Source: JBALVT01 sp047612385 | GTDB taxonomy: Bacteria > Pseudomonadota > Gammaproteobacteria > Pseudomonadales > Halieaceae | NCBI GenBank assembly: GCA_047612385.1 | Contig: JBLGAR010000034.1 | Span: 1-36,438, forward strand | Direction: 5' to 3' | Length of the DNA: 36,438 nucleotides | In this document: positions 1-8,003 of the stretch, in pieces | How positions within the stretch are numbered: position 1 is the first letter of the stretch | Layout of the letters: every line of letters starts with the position of its first letter | Notes under the pieces: model-generated | The model's database searches: none | Seen by the model: the letters and a program-made list of their open reading frames with translations, nothing else | What the model was told of the DNA's origin: nothing | Translations under genes and position numbers: made by a program

Positions 1-689
1 GTTAGTATCGCTGCCATAAATATACCGGTTTTCATGACTTTCCACGTCGCCGGGCCATCGACATCGCGCCGGGCACGCCAAGCGCTGATCCCCGTAATTA
101 AAAAGGCGCTGGTAAGAAAGCAGGCGGTCATCATATGCGCAAAGCGATAGGGGAAGGAGGGATTGAAAATTACCTGCCACCAATCCGCTGCGAAAAACAC
201 GCCACTTTCCAGGATATACCCGGCAGGTGTCTGCATCCAGGAGTTTAACGCCAGGATCCAGAACCCAGAGAGGGATGTTCCCACGGCGACTAAGCCAGTT
301 GCTGTTAAATGAATCCGGTTGGAGACTCTGCTCTTCCCGAATAGCATAATTCCGAGAAAAGCGGCCTCCAGGAAGAAGGCGGTTAATACTTCATAACCCA
401 GAAGAGGCCCGGCGATATTCCCAGCCTGCTCCATAAACCCGGGCCAGTTGGTACCAAACTGAAAACTCATGGAAATGCCTGTCACGACACCCAAAGCGAA
501 TGTTAAAGCGAAGATTTTTACCCAGAAATAGTAGGCATACTCCCAAGCTTGATCCTGGGAAAGCGTAAATCGAACCCGGAAATACAACAGTATCCAGGCT
601 AATCCAATGGTGATGCTAGGAAACAAGATATGAAAGCTGATGTTTGTTGCAAACTGAATTCGCGCTAAAACAAACGGGTCGAAATCCAT
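1..689 (-). CDS. cydA: cytochrome bd-type ubiquinol oxidase subunit I (5' part)
   Basis: Partial gene; 229 codons are visible and the 3' part lies left of the window. The protein is the haem-bearing subunit of a cytochrome bd or CIO-type quinol oxidase, which reduces O2 to water at the cytoplasmic membrane. Reading on the minus strand from the ATG at 689, the N-terminus is MDFDPFVLARIQFATN. It has an FHILFP helix with H20 (equivalent to the haem ligand H19 of E. coli CydA), the acidic pair E100 and E108 in YEVLTAFFLEAAFLG, and H185 in YRFAHMMTAC (equivalent to H186). Several hydrophobic helices alternate with short loops. An AGGAGG ribosome site lies a few bases upstream of the ATG. The Q-loop that separates the bd-I and CIO branches is outside the window, so the subclass is open. 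The family call is firm. Confidence 0.92.
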   Translation of the reverse strand, partial: MDFDPFVLARIQFATNISFHILFPSITIGLAWILLYFRVRFTLSQDQAWEYAYYFWVKIFALTFALGVVTGISMSFQFGTNWPGFMEQAGNIAGPLLGYEVLTAFFLEAAFLGIMLFGKSRVSNRIHLTATGLVAVGTSLSGFWILALNSWMQTPAGYILESGVFFAADWWQVIFNPSFPYRFAHMMTACFLTSAFLITGISAWRARRDVDGPATWKVMKTGIFMAAIL

Positions 690-772
690 TGCGGTTGCCT
701 CCTGTTGACCTCGCCACTATACGGATTTCTCTGGTGGGAGACAGGCCTGATGATATAAATACCCATGGTAAT

Positions 773-815
773 TATTCATCTGTAAAATGAATACAGGGAA
801 TATCAGTGTGATATT
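773..815. promoter_or_regulatory. two inverted repeats upstream of the oxidase gene
   Basis: Two perfect inverted repeats stand side by side, 84 to 126 bases upstream of the oxidase start: TATTCAT/ATGAATA (773-779 and 787-793, 7-base gap) and AATATCA/TGATATT (799-805 and 809-815, 3-base gap). They lie in the 247-base stretch between the SDR gene and the oxidase gene, both on the minus strand. Neither is a clear FNR/Anr box (TTGAT-N4-ATCAA). They could be operators for an oxygen-responsive regulator, or the second could form a weak hairpin after the SDR gene, although no U-run follows it on the minus strand. The symmetry is seen directly; the function is inferred. Confidence 0.35.
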
Positions 816-897
816 TTAGGTCCGCAGACTCCTCGCAATATGCGTAGATTATCTTCCATTGCCGCAAGTGGCATTGGCTGTAGTGCCTTAAGAGCGC

Positions 898-1650
898 CTA
901 CTTGCTCAGCATCCCCCCGTCCACAATGAGAGTTGTGCCGGTAGTGTAGCTTTCCCCCGCCAGGTAAAAGACGGGATTGATGATTTCCTGTGCGTCCGCA
1001 ATCCTTTTCATGAGGTTGGCCTCCAGCATACCTGCTTCCATACCGGGGATCGCTTCTATAAGGCCGTCGGTAAGATCCGAGTGAAAGGTCCCGGGAGCAA
1101 TAGCGTTGACCCGGATATTCAGCGGTGCCCATTCCTGTGCCATTACTTTGGTGAGCGCCTCCAGCGCCGCTTTAGTAGCGGCGTAAAATCCCATAAAGGC
1201 AGGGGGTTTGAGTGCCGCCACCGAGATGAAGTTGATGATTGATCCGCCCCCATTTTCCGCCATAGAGGGAACCAGTTTTGACGCCAGGTACCAAGGGCCA
1301 CGCTGGTTCACCTGATACATTTTGTCGAAGGCTGCTGGAGACAGAGCTTTCAGTTCACCCATAGCAATGTTGATGCCGGCGTTATTGATGAGAATGTCGA
1401 CCTGTCCATAGTGGGAGATGGCGATCCGCGCAAGTCGATCTAGATCCTCAATACTGCCGGTATTTGCCGCTACGGCGAGCGCATCACCACCATCGGCATT
1501 GATGGCGTCTGCCAGGGCTTGGCAAGATTCCAACTTGCGGCTCGCTATAATGACTTTAGCGCCTGACTTGGAGAAGCCCTCTGACAGTGCCTTTCCCAGA
1601 CCGCGGCTTCCACCCGTTATTAGCACGACTTTATTTTCGAAGTTATACAT
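898..1650 (-). CDS. short-chain dehydrogenase/reductase (classical SDR)
   Basis: A 250-residue classical SDR, an NAD(P)-dependent oxidoreductase of alcohols or ketones. It shows the cofactor motif TGGSRGLG (residues 12-19), NNAG (89-92), N115, catalytic S143, and Y156/K160 in YAATK. After the second beta strand the sequence is ASRK rather than an acidic residue, which favours NADP(H). A longer reading starts at 1674 (eight extra residues). The ATG at 1650 is preferred because it gives the usual family length and begins just before the first beta strand. It is divergent from the next SDR and lies upstream of the oxidase gene on the same strand, with 208 bases between them. The substrate cannot be told from sequence; FabG-like or gluconate 5-dehydrogenase-like activity is possible. 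Confidence 0.85.
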   Translation of the reverse strand: MYNFENKVVLITGGSRGLGKALSEGFSKSGAKVIIASRKLESCQALADAINADGGDALAVAANTGSIEDLDRLARIAISHYGQVDILINNAGINIAMGELKALSPAAFDKMYQVNQRGPWYLASKLVPSMAENGGGSIINFISVAALKPPAFMGFYAATKAALEALTKVMAQEWAPLNIRVNAIAPGTFHSDLTDGLIEAIPGMEAGMLEANLMKRIADAQEIINPVFYLAGESYTTGTTLIVDGGMLSK

Positions 1651-1855
1651 TGATTGCTGTCCACGTATTTTCATCTTTAGTGAGTCACCAGCGCAGTGTC
1701 GTTTAGCTCGGGGCGATGCTCAAGATGTATTTATGCATCGGGATTCAAGTCAGTAAACCACTGCGGTGTTTCGATACAGTACACGGCGATTTCAGTTGAT
1801 GCCTACCGTATACTGCCGCGCTTATCTAATAAGCCAAATATCAAAAGGAATCACC

Positions 1856-2623
1856 ATGTTACGTTTAGCTGGAAAAGTTGCGATAGTTACCGGGGGGTCA
1901 CGCGGTATGGGCGAGGCCACTGTTCGTATGCTGGTGGAGCAGGGCGCGAAGGTTTTGATTGGGGATTTGTTGGATGAAGCCGGTGAAGCTTTAGCGGCGG
2001 AGCTGGGCGATGCTGCTGTGTATCAGCACATGGATGTTACGCAAAAAATGGATTGGGAAAGCGCTGTAATTACAGCGCAGCGGTTGGGCCCGCTCAATGT
2101 GCTGGTTAACAACGCCGCTATTATTTTCCAGAAAACTATTGTGGATACCACCGAAGAAGACTTCATGAAGATCGTGTCCGTCAATCAGCTCGGTGTATTC
2201 CTGGGAATGCAGAGCGTCTTTGAAAGCATGAAAACCAACGGAGGGGGATCTATTATCAATGTGTCTTCTATCGATGGATTGATGTCCAAGAACTCACTGG
2301 TTGCCTATTCTTCTACTAAATGGGCGGTGCGTGGTATGACGAAAGCCGCCGCCATCGAAATGGGCAAGTTCAAGATCCGCGTCAATAGCGTGCATCCGGG
2401 GGGTATTTACACCGCAATGCATGGCTCCGACTTTATCACCGAAGAAGAAGCCAGTAATTTCTACCAGACTCATCCTATCCCCCGTGTTGGCCTCCCAAGA
2501 GAAGTGGCTGCTTTGTCGGCGTTTTTAGCCTCAGACGAAGCGACCTATAGTACCGGCAGTGAGTTTGTTGCGGACGGCGGCTGGAGCGCCGGTTTGGTCA
2601 CGGATTCACTGCCGCAGCTCTAG
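1856..2623 (+). CDS. short-chain dehydrogenase/reductase (3-alpha/20-beta-HSD-like)
   Basis: A 255-residue classical SDR with TGGSRGMG (12-19), NNAA (85-88), catalytic S138, and Y151/K155 in YSSTK. D37 at the end of the second strand (LIGDLL) predicts NAD(H) specificity. The pattern, including VHPGG after the active site, resembles the 3-alpha(or 20-beta)-hydroxysteroid dehydrogenase group, but many alcohol substrates share this subfamily. An in-frame ATG at 1766 would add 30 residues with no counterpart in SDRs. The ATG at 1856 has AAGGA six bases upstream and starts right at the fold, so it is chosen. It lies 73 bases before the sugar-type operon; the LacI-like palindrome sits between them, so this gene may be under separate control. 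Confidence 0.87.
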   Translation: MLRLAGKVAIVTGGSRGMGEATVRMLVEQGAKVLIGDLLDEAGEALAAELGDAAVYQHMDVTQKMDWESAVITAQRLGPLNVLVNNAAIIFQKTIVDTTEEDFMKIVSVNQLGVFLGMQSVFESMKTNGGGSIINVSSIDGLMSKNSLVAYSSTKWAVRGMTKAAAIEMGKFKIRVNSVHPGGIYTAMHGSDFITEEEASNFYQTHPIPRVGLPREVAALSAFLASDEATYSTGSEFVADGGWSAGLVTDSLPQL

Positions 2624-2651
2624 AGCTGTCCCTTGAACTAGCGCTTGCCAG

Positions 2652-2665
2652 TGTAATCGATTACA
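2652..2665. promoter_or_regulatory. LacI-type operator palindrome
   Basis: The perfect 14-base palindrome TGTAATCGATTACA ends 31 bases before the GTG start of the Gfo/Idh/MocA gene. An even palindrome with a central CG and TGTAA/TTACA arms is the classic shape of LacI-family operators of sugar catabolism. No LacI-family regulator gene is in the window, so the regulator would act from elsewhere. No clear -35/-10 pair could be assigned around it. The match to the LacI consensus is established-family knowledge; occupancy is inferred. Confidence 0.6.
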
Positions 2666-2696
2666 TTACGCCTATCTGTAGTAGCGAGGCGCGACG

Positions 2697-3851
2697 GTGG
2701 CGAAAGTCAGGATGGGCATGGTGGGTGGCGGCGAAGGGGCTTTTATCGGAGCCATACATCGTATGGCTGCCTCGATCGATGGCGAGATTGAACTTGTCTG
2801 CGGTGCTTTTAGCTCTGACCCCGACACGTCCCAGCGTTCAGGTCTTGCTTTGCACCTGCCAGCTAACAGAGTTTATTCAGATTATCTTGCAATGATGTCT
2901 TGCGAAGCGGCGTTGCCCGCAGATCAACGTATGCAGTTTGTCGCCATTGTTACCCCCAATCACATGCACTTTCCGGTCGCTCAGGCAGCGTTAGAGGCGG
3001 GCTTTCACGTCCTGTCAGATAAACCCGCAACGGTATCTCTTGAGGAAGCTTTGCAATTGCGCCGCAGGTTGGATGAAACGAATCTACTCTACGGGCTCAC
3101 ACATACTTACACTGGATATCCGCTGGTTAAAGAGGCGAGGGCGCAAGTTCTCGCCGGTGCACTGGGCACAGTGCGAAAAATCGTGGTTGAGTACCCTCAA
3201 GGTTGGTTGGCCGATGTTCAGGGCGAGGACAGCAAGCAAGCCGCCTGGCGATTAGATCCAGCTCAAGCTGGCGTCAGCAGCTGCATCGGAGATATTGGTG
3301 TCCACGCTGTTAATCTAGCGGAGTATGTCGGCGGGCTCAGTATCAGCGAAATCTGTGCCGACTTATCGTCTTTTGTAGCGGGGCGAGAACTGGATGACGA
3401 CGGCTCAATACTGCTGCGTTTTGATAATGGCGCGAAAGGCGTATTGATCGCCAGTCAGATTAGCGTGGGTGAAGAAAATGGCATCTCCATTCGCGTCTAT
3501 GGCGATAAAGGTGGATTGGAATGGCAGCAGCAAGAACCCAACACCCTGTTGATGAAGTGGCCAGACCGGCCGACACAAAGTTTGCGTACAGGCGGCGATT
3601 ACCTCAGTGATCTGGCCAAGGCCAACACACGAACTCCCATGGGCCACCCGGAAGGATATCTAGAGGCTTTCGCCAATATATATATGGCCTTTATCGGAAA
3701 AATAAGAGCACGGGAGAGCGGAGAGTTGCCCTGTAAACGTTCTAGCGATTGTCCGGGAATCAACGAAGCTGTGAGGGGTATGACCTTTATCGAATTGGCG
3801 GTAAGCGCCAGTGCGAGCGATGTGAAGTGGCATCCCTTTATTAGCCACTAG
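2697..3851 (+). CDS. Gfo/Idh/MocA family oxidoreductase
   Basis: A 384-residue NAD(P)-dependent dehydrogenase of the Gfo/Idh/MocA family, which oxidises or isomerises sugars, inositols and related polyols. The N-terminal Rossmann motif is VGGGEGAFIG (9-18). TPNHMH (86-91) and DKP (108-110, the family's EKP position, whose lysine is catalytic) follow. GDIGVHAVNL supplies the usual Asp and His of the active site. The start is a GTG at 2697 with a GAGG sequence upstream; an ATG at codon 6 is possible but would trim the first beta strand. It heads a co-directional set with the TIM-barrel gene (44 bases downstream) and an MFS transporter. The exact substrate is unknown; family and context point to a cyclic polyol or sugar. 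Confidence 0.85.
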   Translation: MAKVRMGMVGGGEGAFIGAIHRMAASIDGEIELVCGAFSSDPDTSQRSGLALHLPANRVYSDYLAMMSCEAALPADQRMQFVAIVTPNHMHFPVAQAALEAGFHVLSDKPATVSLEEALQLRRRLDETNLLYGLTHTYTGYPLVKEARAQVLAGALGTVRKIVVEYPQGWLADVQGEDSKQAAWRLDPAQAGVSSCIGDIGVHAVNLAEYVGGLSISEICADLSSFVAGRELDDDGSILLRFDNGAKGVLIASQISVGEENGISIRVYGDKGGLEWQQQEPNTLLMKWPDRPTQSLRTGGDYLSDLAKANTRTPMGHPEGYLEAFANIYMAFIGKIRARESGELPCKRSSDCPGINEAVRGMTFIELAVSASASDVKWHPFISH

Positions 3852-3895
3852 TGATAACGAGCCAATTTATTACTGTGTAATAAGCGAGCGTAACT

Positions 3896-4948
3896 ATGTC
3901 CAAAATGAAAGGCCCGGGTATTTTCCTAGCGCAGTTTGTGGGCGATAAAGCCCCCTTTGATACCTTGCCTAATATTGCAAAATGGGCCGGAGACTTGGGT
4001 TACAAAGGTTTGCAGATGCCTACGCTCGAGCCGGGGCTTATGGATCTTGAGCAGGCCGCTCAAAGTAAGGACTACTGCGACGAGTTGAAGGGTGTTTGCG
4101 CGCGCGCCGGTGTTGAGATTTCTGAATTGTCGACCCACCTGCAAGGTCAGCTGGTGGCTGTCCATCCGGCCTATGATGAACAGTTTGATCTCTTTGCACC
4201 CAAGCAACTGCGGGGTAACCCGGTTGCACGTCAGGAATGGGCAGTTGCTCAGATGATACTGGCGGCAAAAGCGAGTCAGAATTTGGGCCTCAATGCCCAC
4301 GCCACTTTTTCAGGTGCATTGCTGTGGCACGCGATGTACCCCTGGCCCCAAAGACCTGAAGGTTTGGTTGAGACCGGTTTTAAGGAGTTGGCCAATCGCT
4401 GGCTGCCAGTGTTGAATGCCTTTGACGATGCGGGTGTCGATCTGTGTTATGAGATTCATCCCGGAGAGGACCTGCACGACGGCATCACCTTCGAACGATT
4501 TCTAGAGGCGACGGGAAATCATCCACGCTGCCACATTCTTTATGACCCCAGTCATTTCCTGTTGCAACAATTGGACTATCTGCAGTTTATCGATTTCTAT
4601 CATGAGCGAATAAAAATGTTCCATGTGAAGGATGCAGAATTTAATCGCAATGGTAAAAGCGGTGTTTACGGTGGTTATCAAAATTGGGTAGATCGCCCCG
4701 GGCGTTTTCGGTCCCTGGGTGATGGGCAGGTTGATTTCAGCGGTATCTTTAGCCAATTGGCAAAATATGGCTATGAGGGATGGGCTGTTATGGAATGGGA
4801 GTGCGCGTTAAAGCATCCCGAAGATGGTGCTCGCGAGGGTGCTCCTTTTATTGAACGCCATATCATTCGCACTACCGATCGGGCCTTTGATGATTTCGCC
4901 GGTGGCGATGCAGACGAAGAGACCAATCGCAGAATTCTGGGTTTATAG
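3896..4948 (+). CDS. sugar phosphate isomerase/epimerase-like TIM barrel
   Basis: A 350-residue protein of the xylose isomerase-like/AP endonuclease 2 TIM-barrel superfamily, whose members isomerise, epimerise or dehydrate sugars and inositol derivatives using a divalent metal. Likely metal and catalytic residues occur in the expected order: Glu in CYEIHPGEDLHDG, Asp/His in LYDPSHF, His in MFHVKDAEF and Glu in AVMEWEC near the C-terminus. No signal peptide, so cytoplasmic. It lies between the Gfo/Idh/MocA oxidoreductase and an MFS transporter; this trio is a common arrangement for uptake and conversion of an uncommon sugar or polyol. The ribosome site is weak (GAGCG upstream). Superfamily assignment is confident; substrate is unknown. 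Confidence 0.83.
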   Translation: MSKMKGPGIFLAQFVGDKAPFDTLPNIAKWAGDLGYKGLQMPTLEPGLMDLEQAAQSKDYCDELKGVCARAGVEISELSTHLQGQLVAVHPAYDEQFDLFAPKQLRGNPVARQEWAVAQMILAAKASQNLGLNAHATFSGALLWHAMYPWPQRPEGLVETGFKELANRWLPVLNAFDDAGVDLCYEIHPGEDLHDGITFERFLEATGNHPRCHILYDPSHFLLQQLDYLQFIDFYHERIKMFHVKDAEFNRNGKSGVYGGYQNWVDRPGRFRSLGDGQVDFSGIFSQLAKYGYEGWAVMEWECALKHPEDGAREGAPFIERHIIRTTDRAFDDFAGGDADEETNRRILGL

Positions 4949-4995
4949 GGCTGGAGCATGGTCGAAATAACAATAAATGGGCTGGAGATTTATTC

Positions 4996-6276
4996 ATGAC
5001 AAGCACCGGAATTGATCGGAAGCGTCTTTACTACGTCGGTAACCTATCCATCTTTATGATCGGGCTTGGTTTTGCAGTGCGCGCGAATATTGCGCCCAAT
5101 TTGCAAGAAGACATTTACAACCAGATCGACCTCGCCAATTCCGCAACGATGGTTGGAGAGGCGATCGGTATTACTTTCACAGGATTTGCGCTGACATTAT
5201 TGTTCGGCAGCGCACTGGTTGATCTGGTGGGCATGAAGCGAATGCTACTGTTGGCGGCGCTTGGTTACGTTGCCGGCGCGGTCGGCCTACTGTACGCGAC
5301 TACCATGCCTATTGATGGCGGCGTGCAAACGATGGTGCTGGTGAGCCTTTTGTTCACGGGCCTGGGTTGGGGCGCCGTGGAGGCGGCGTCAAATCCAATG
5401 GTGGCGGCTTTGTATCCCGAGGAGAAAACACATCGCATCAATATTTTGCATGCCTGGTGGCCAGCGGGAATCGTCGTTGGAGGTTTATTGGGCGTGGCAA
5501 TCAGCGAATTTGGACTGCCTTGGGAATTGAACATGCTGGTGCTTTTGATTCCGGCAATTGTTCTGGCCTGGATGGTTGCCAGTTCGGTATTTCCGGTTTC
5601 TGAACGCGTTGCCTCAGGCGTAAGCTATAGCGATATGATTGGCGAGTTGCTGCGCAGACCGCTTTTCTGGGTATTTTGGGCGAGTATGTTTTTAGTGGCG
5701 ACGTCAGAGCTTGCACCTGGAACATGGGTGAATGTTTCCCTGTCAAACACTGTCGGTATGCAGGGCATTTTGCTGTTGGTCTATGTCAGTGCACTGATGT
5801 TTGTCATGCGGCATTTTGCCGGGCCAATTGTAAAATTAATCTCTTCGGTAGGCCTGATGTTTGTCAGTTGTATTGCGGCAGGAATCGGGTTGTACGCGTT
5901 GAGTATAGCGGATTCTCCACCCACAGCTTTCGCCGCTGCAACTATCTGGGCGATTGGTGTGTGTTTTATGTGGCCAACAATGCTGGCAATAATCGCAGAG
6001 CGGTTTCCGCGCGGTGGAGCTTTGGCTATGGGCATGATGGGCTTCGCTGGAGGCGTGGCGATACAGTTCGTGTTGCCTAAAATGGGCGCTATCTACGATA
6101 CAGCCAAAGCCGAGGCCGCCGGCGGTGCTGAGAAGCTCGTGACCCTGTCGCCCGAGGCAATGCAGGAAGTTGTTCGCTATGCGTCGGTGGAGTCCTTTCA
6201 ATCAGTAGCCATCGTCCCGCTTTTATTACTGCCCGTTTTTGGAGCGATATGGATCTACGACCGTGCAAAGGGCTAG
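4996..6276 (+). CDS. MFS transporter, sugar permease-like
   Basis: A 426-residue major facilitator superfamily protein with about twelve hydrophobic segments. The conserved loop between helices 2 and 3 appears as GSALVDLVGMKRML (MFS signature GxxxDxxGxRR). The length is typical. GGAG stands eight bases before the ATG. It is the last gene of the operon that carries the oxidoreductase and the TIM-barrel protein, so it most likely imports their substrate across the inner membrane. It converges with the LysR gene, with 20 bases between the stop codons. The sequence alone does not show which sugar or polyol is carried. Confidence 0.85.
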   Translation: MTSTGIDRKRLYYVGNLSIFMIGLGFAVRANIAPNLQEDIYNQIDLANSATMVGEAIGITFTGFALTLLFGSALVDLVGMKRMLLLAALGYVAGAVGLLYATTMPIDGGVQTMVLVSLLFTGLGWGAVEAASNPMVAALYPEEKTHRINILHAWWPAGIVVGGLLGVAISEFGLPWELNMLVLLIPAIVLAWMVASSVFPVSERVASGVSYSDMIGELLRRPLFWVFWASMFLVATSELAPGTWVNVSLSNTVGMQGILLLVYVSALMFVMRHFAGPIVKLISSVGLMFVSCIAAGIGLYALSIADSPPTAFAAATIWAIGVCFMWPTMLAIIAERFPRGGALAMGMMGFAGGVAIQFVLPKMGAIYDTAKAEAAGGAEKLVTLSPEAMQEVVRYASVESFQSVAIVPLLLLPVFGAIWIYDRAKG

Positions 6277-6296
6277 TGGTGCATCGAGCACTGCGT

Positions 6297-7181
6297 TCAG
6301 CGGTCTGTGTGGAGGCAGGTTTGCATCCATGCCTCTACCGCCTCTGCATGGATTCTCTTTTTAGGCACAACGAAATAGAAGGTTCTGCGCATATCCCGCT
6401 TGGGTAGTTTGAGTGGTACAAGATCGCCGTTGGCAAAGTTCTTCTGCAAAACGATCTGTGATAGGCATCCGATCCCTAACCCGGATTCAACCGCATTTTT
6501 AATGGCTTCATTGTGTTTGAACTCGAGGTAAATATTGATGTCGGGAAGAAGCCCGGCCAGGGCTTTTTCGAAGGTGTGGCGGGCACCTGAGTCGGCCTCG
6601 CGCAGTATCCACATGGCTTCCTTGATGTCTTTGGTCTGCAGCGTTTTTTTCTTGGCCAGAGGATGATTCGCTGCACAAAATACTTGTAGTTCATCGTCTC
6701 TCCATGGAATCAGTGTCAGGTTCTTGTTCTGGACCTCTCCCTCTATCATACCGATGTCGACTTCGTAGTTAAGAACCTTGGCGACGACTTCGGGTGTGTT
6801 GGCGATATCCAATTGCACATCGGCGTTGGGGTACTGCTCGAGATATCTGGCCAGGTAGCGAGTGGCGAGATGATTTCCAATGGTAAAACTCGCTCCCACC
6901 TTTAGGTGTCCAACGTCCTTATGTGTTTTTAGTGATTGATCGAAATTGTAACAATGTGTGAGAAGGTTTTCGGCTTCCTTACGCATAGTTTGGCCAATAG
7001 CGTTTAGTGCCAGCTTATTGCTCACACGGTCGAAAAGGCTTACCTCGTAGGTGTGTTCCAAGTTTAAAAGTGCTTCACTGGCCGCTGACTGTGACATATG
7101 CAGGCTCTCAGCCGCCTTGGAAATATTTTGAAATTTGGCCACGGCGAGGAAAATTTCCAATTGCCTGAGCGTGAATCGCAT
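6297..7181 (-). CDS. LysR family transcriptional regulator
   Basis: A 294-residue LysR-type regulator. The N-terminal winged helix-turn-helix starts LRQLEIFLAVAKFQNISKAA and continues ESLHMSQSAASEAL, with LFDR at the end of the DNA-binding domain. A periplasmic-binding-fold effector domain follows (roughly residues 90-290). The N-terminus resembles the YeiE/CbbR branch; this is a recollection of pattern, not a search. It is transcribed away from cysC across a 178-base gap, the classic arrangement of a LysR regulator with its target, so control of the sulfate-activation genes is a reasonable inference. It could also regulate the convergent sugar operon. GGGAAAAG precedes the ATG. Confidence 0.88.
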   Translation of the reverse strand: MRFTLRQLEIFLAVAKFQNISKAAESLHMSQSAASEALLNLEHTYEVSLFDRVSNKLALNAIGQTMRKEAENLLTHCYNFDQSLKTHKDVGHLKVGASFTIGNHLATRYLARYLEQYPNADVQLDIANTPEVVAKVLNYEVDIGMIEGEVQNKNLTLIPWRDDELQVFCAANHPLAKKKTLQTKDIKEAMWILREADSGARHTFEKALAGLLPDINIYLEFKHNEAIKNAVESGLGIGCLSQIVLQKNFANGDLVPLKLPKRDMRRTFYFVVPKKRIHAEAVEAWMQTCLHTDR

Positions 7182-7359
7182 GATGCTTTTCCCGAAAAGT
7201 TATCTGCTACCGGTAATTCCGATAGCGTCATCCATAATATCCTGATTTACATATGGTTTGATAGTCCGTACTCTTTGCACCGCTTTATATAAATCTACAG
7301 GCGTGTTTTTGAGTTGAACGCGACACAAATCGCGCCGTTCACTGGCAAAGGAATTCGAA

Positions 7360-7977
7360 ATGGCTGAGCAAAAGGCAACGAACGTACATTGGCATGAAGG
7401 TGATATTACTCGCGATCACAGAACAAAATTGTTGGGTCATAAAGGCGCTACGCTTTGGTTCACCGGCTTGTCCGGTAGTGGCAAAAGCACCATTGCAGTT
7501 GAGCTAGAAGGTACGCTCATCGAGATGGGTGTCCTGTCCTATCGTTTGGATGGCGATAACGTGCGCCTGGGTATCAATAGAAATCTGGGCTTTACGGCTG
7601 AGGACCGCACTGAAAACATTCGCCGTATCGGTGAAATCGCCAAATTGTTTGTGGATACTGGCGTCGTAGCTCTCAGCAGCTTTATCAGCCCCTATGCGGA
7701 CGACCGCGATCAGGTGAGAGCCTTGCACGATGCAGCGGGCATGGACTTTATCGAAATATTTGTCGATTGTGCTTTGGAAACAGCGGAGGAACGCGATCCA
7801 AAGGGTCTTTACAAGAAGGCCCGAGCGGGAGAAATCAAAAACTTCACCGGTATTGACGACCCTTACGAAGAGCCAAGCAAAGCTGAAATTCATCTTCACT
7901 CAGACAAGCAAACCCTAGCCGAAGAAGTTGAAATTATTTTGGCAGTGTTGCGAGAGCGCGGCATTATTGCCGCTTGA
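7360..7977 (+). CDS. cysC: adenylylsulfate kinase (APS kinase)
   Basis: A 205-residue APS kinase that phosphorylates adenosine 5'-phosphosulfate at the 3' hydroxyl to give PAPS. The P-loop GLSGSGKST spans residues 36-44. RLDGDNVRLGIN, GFTAEDRTENIRRIGE, SSFISPYADDRDQVR and the KGLYKKARAGEIKNFTGIDD region are all characteristic. AAGGA precedes the ATG. It is a stand-alone kinase, not fused to ATP sulfurylase or CysN. The sat gene begins 26 bases downstream, then pyrophosphatase and a DHH phosphoesterase, so the set reads as one operon for making PAPS. Confidence is high. Confidence 0.96.
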   Translation: MAEQKATNVHWHEGDITRDHRTKLLGHKGATLWFTGLSGSGKSTIAVELEGTLIEMGVLSYRLDGDNVRLGINRNLGFTAEDRTENIRRIGEIAKLFVDTGVVALSSFISPYADDRDQVRALHDAAGMDFIEIFVDCALETAEERDPKGLYKKARAGEIKNFTGIDDPYEEPSKAEIHLHSDKQTLAEEVEIILAVLRERGIIAA

Positions 7978-8003
7978 ACCCATCGAATAACCGGAGATAA
8001 CGC

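Noticed and set aside
1791..1814. Promoter for the plus-strand SDR (TTCAGT ... TATACT at 1809-1814)
   Set aside because: The -10 is fair, but the spacing to the only -35-like sequence is about 12 bases, too short for sigma-70.
1766..1855. N-terminal extension of the plus-strand SDR
   Set aside because: The 30 extra residues precede the SDR fold without family counterpart, and a good AAGGA site marks the ATG at 1856.
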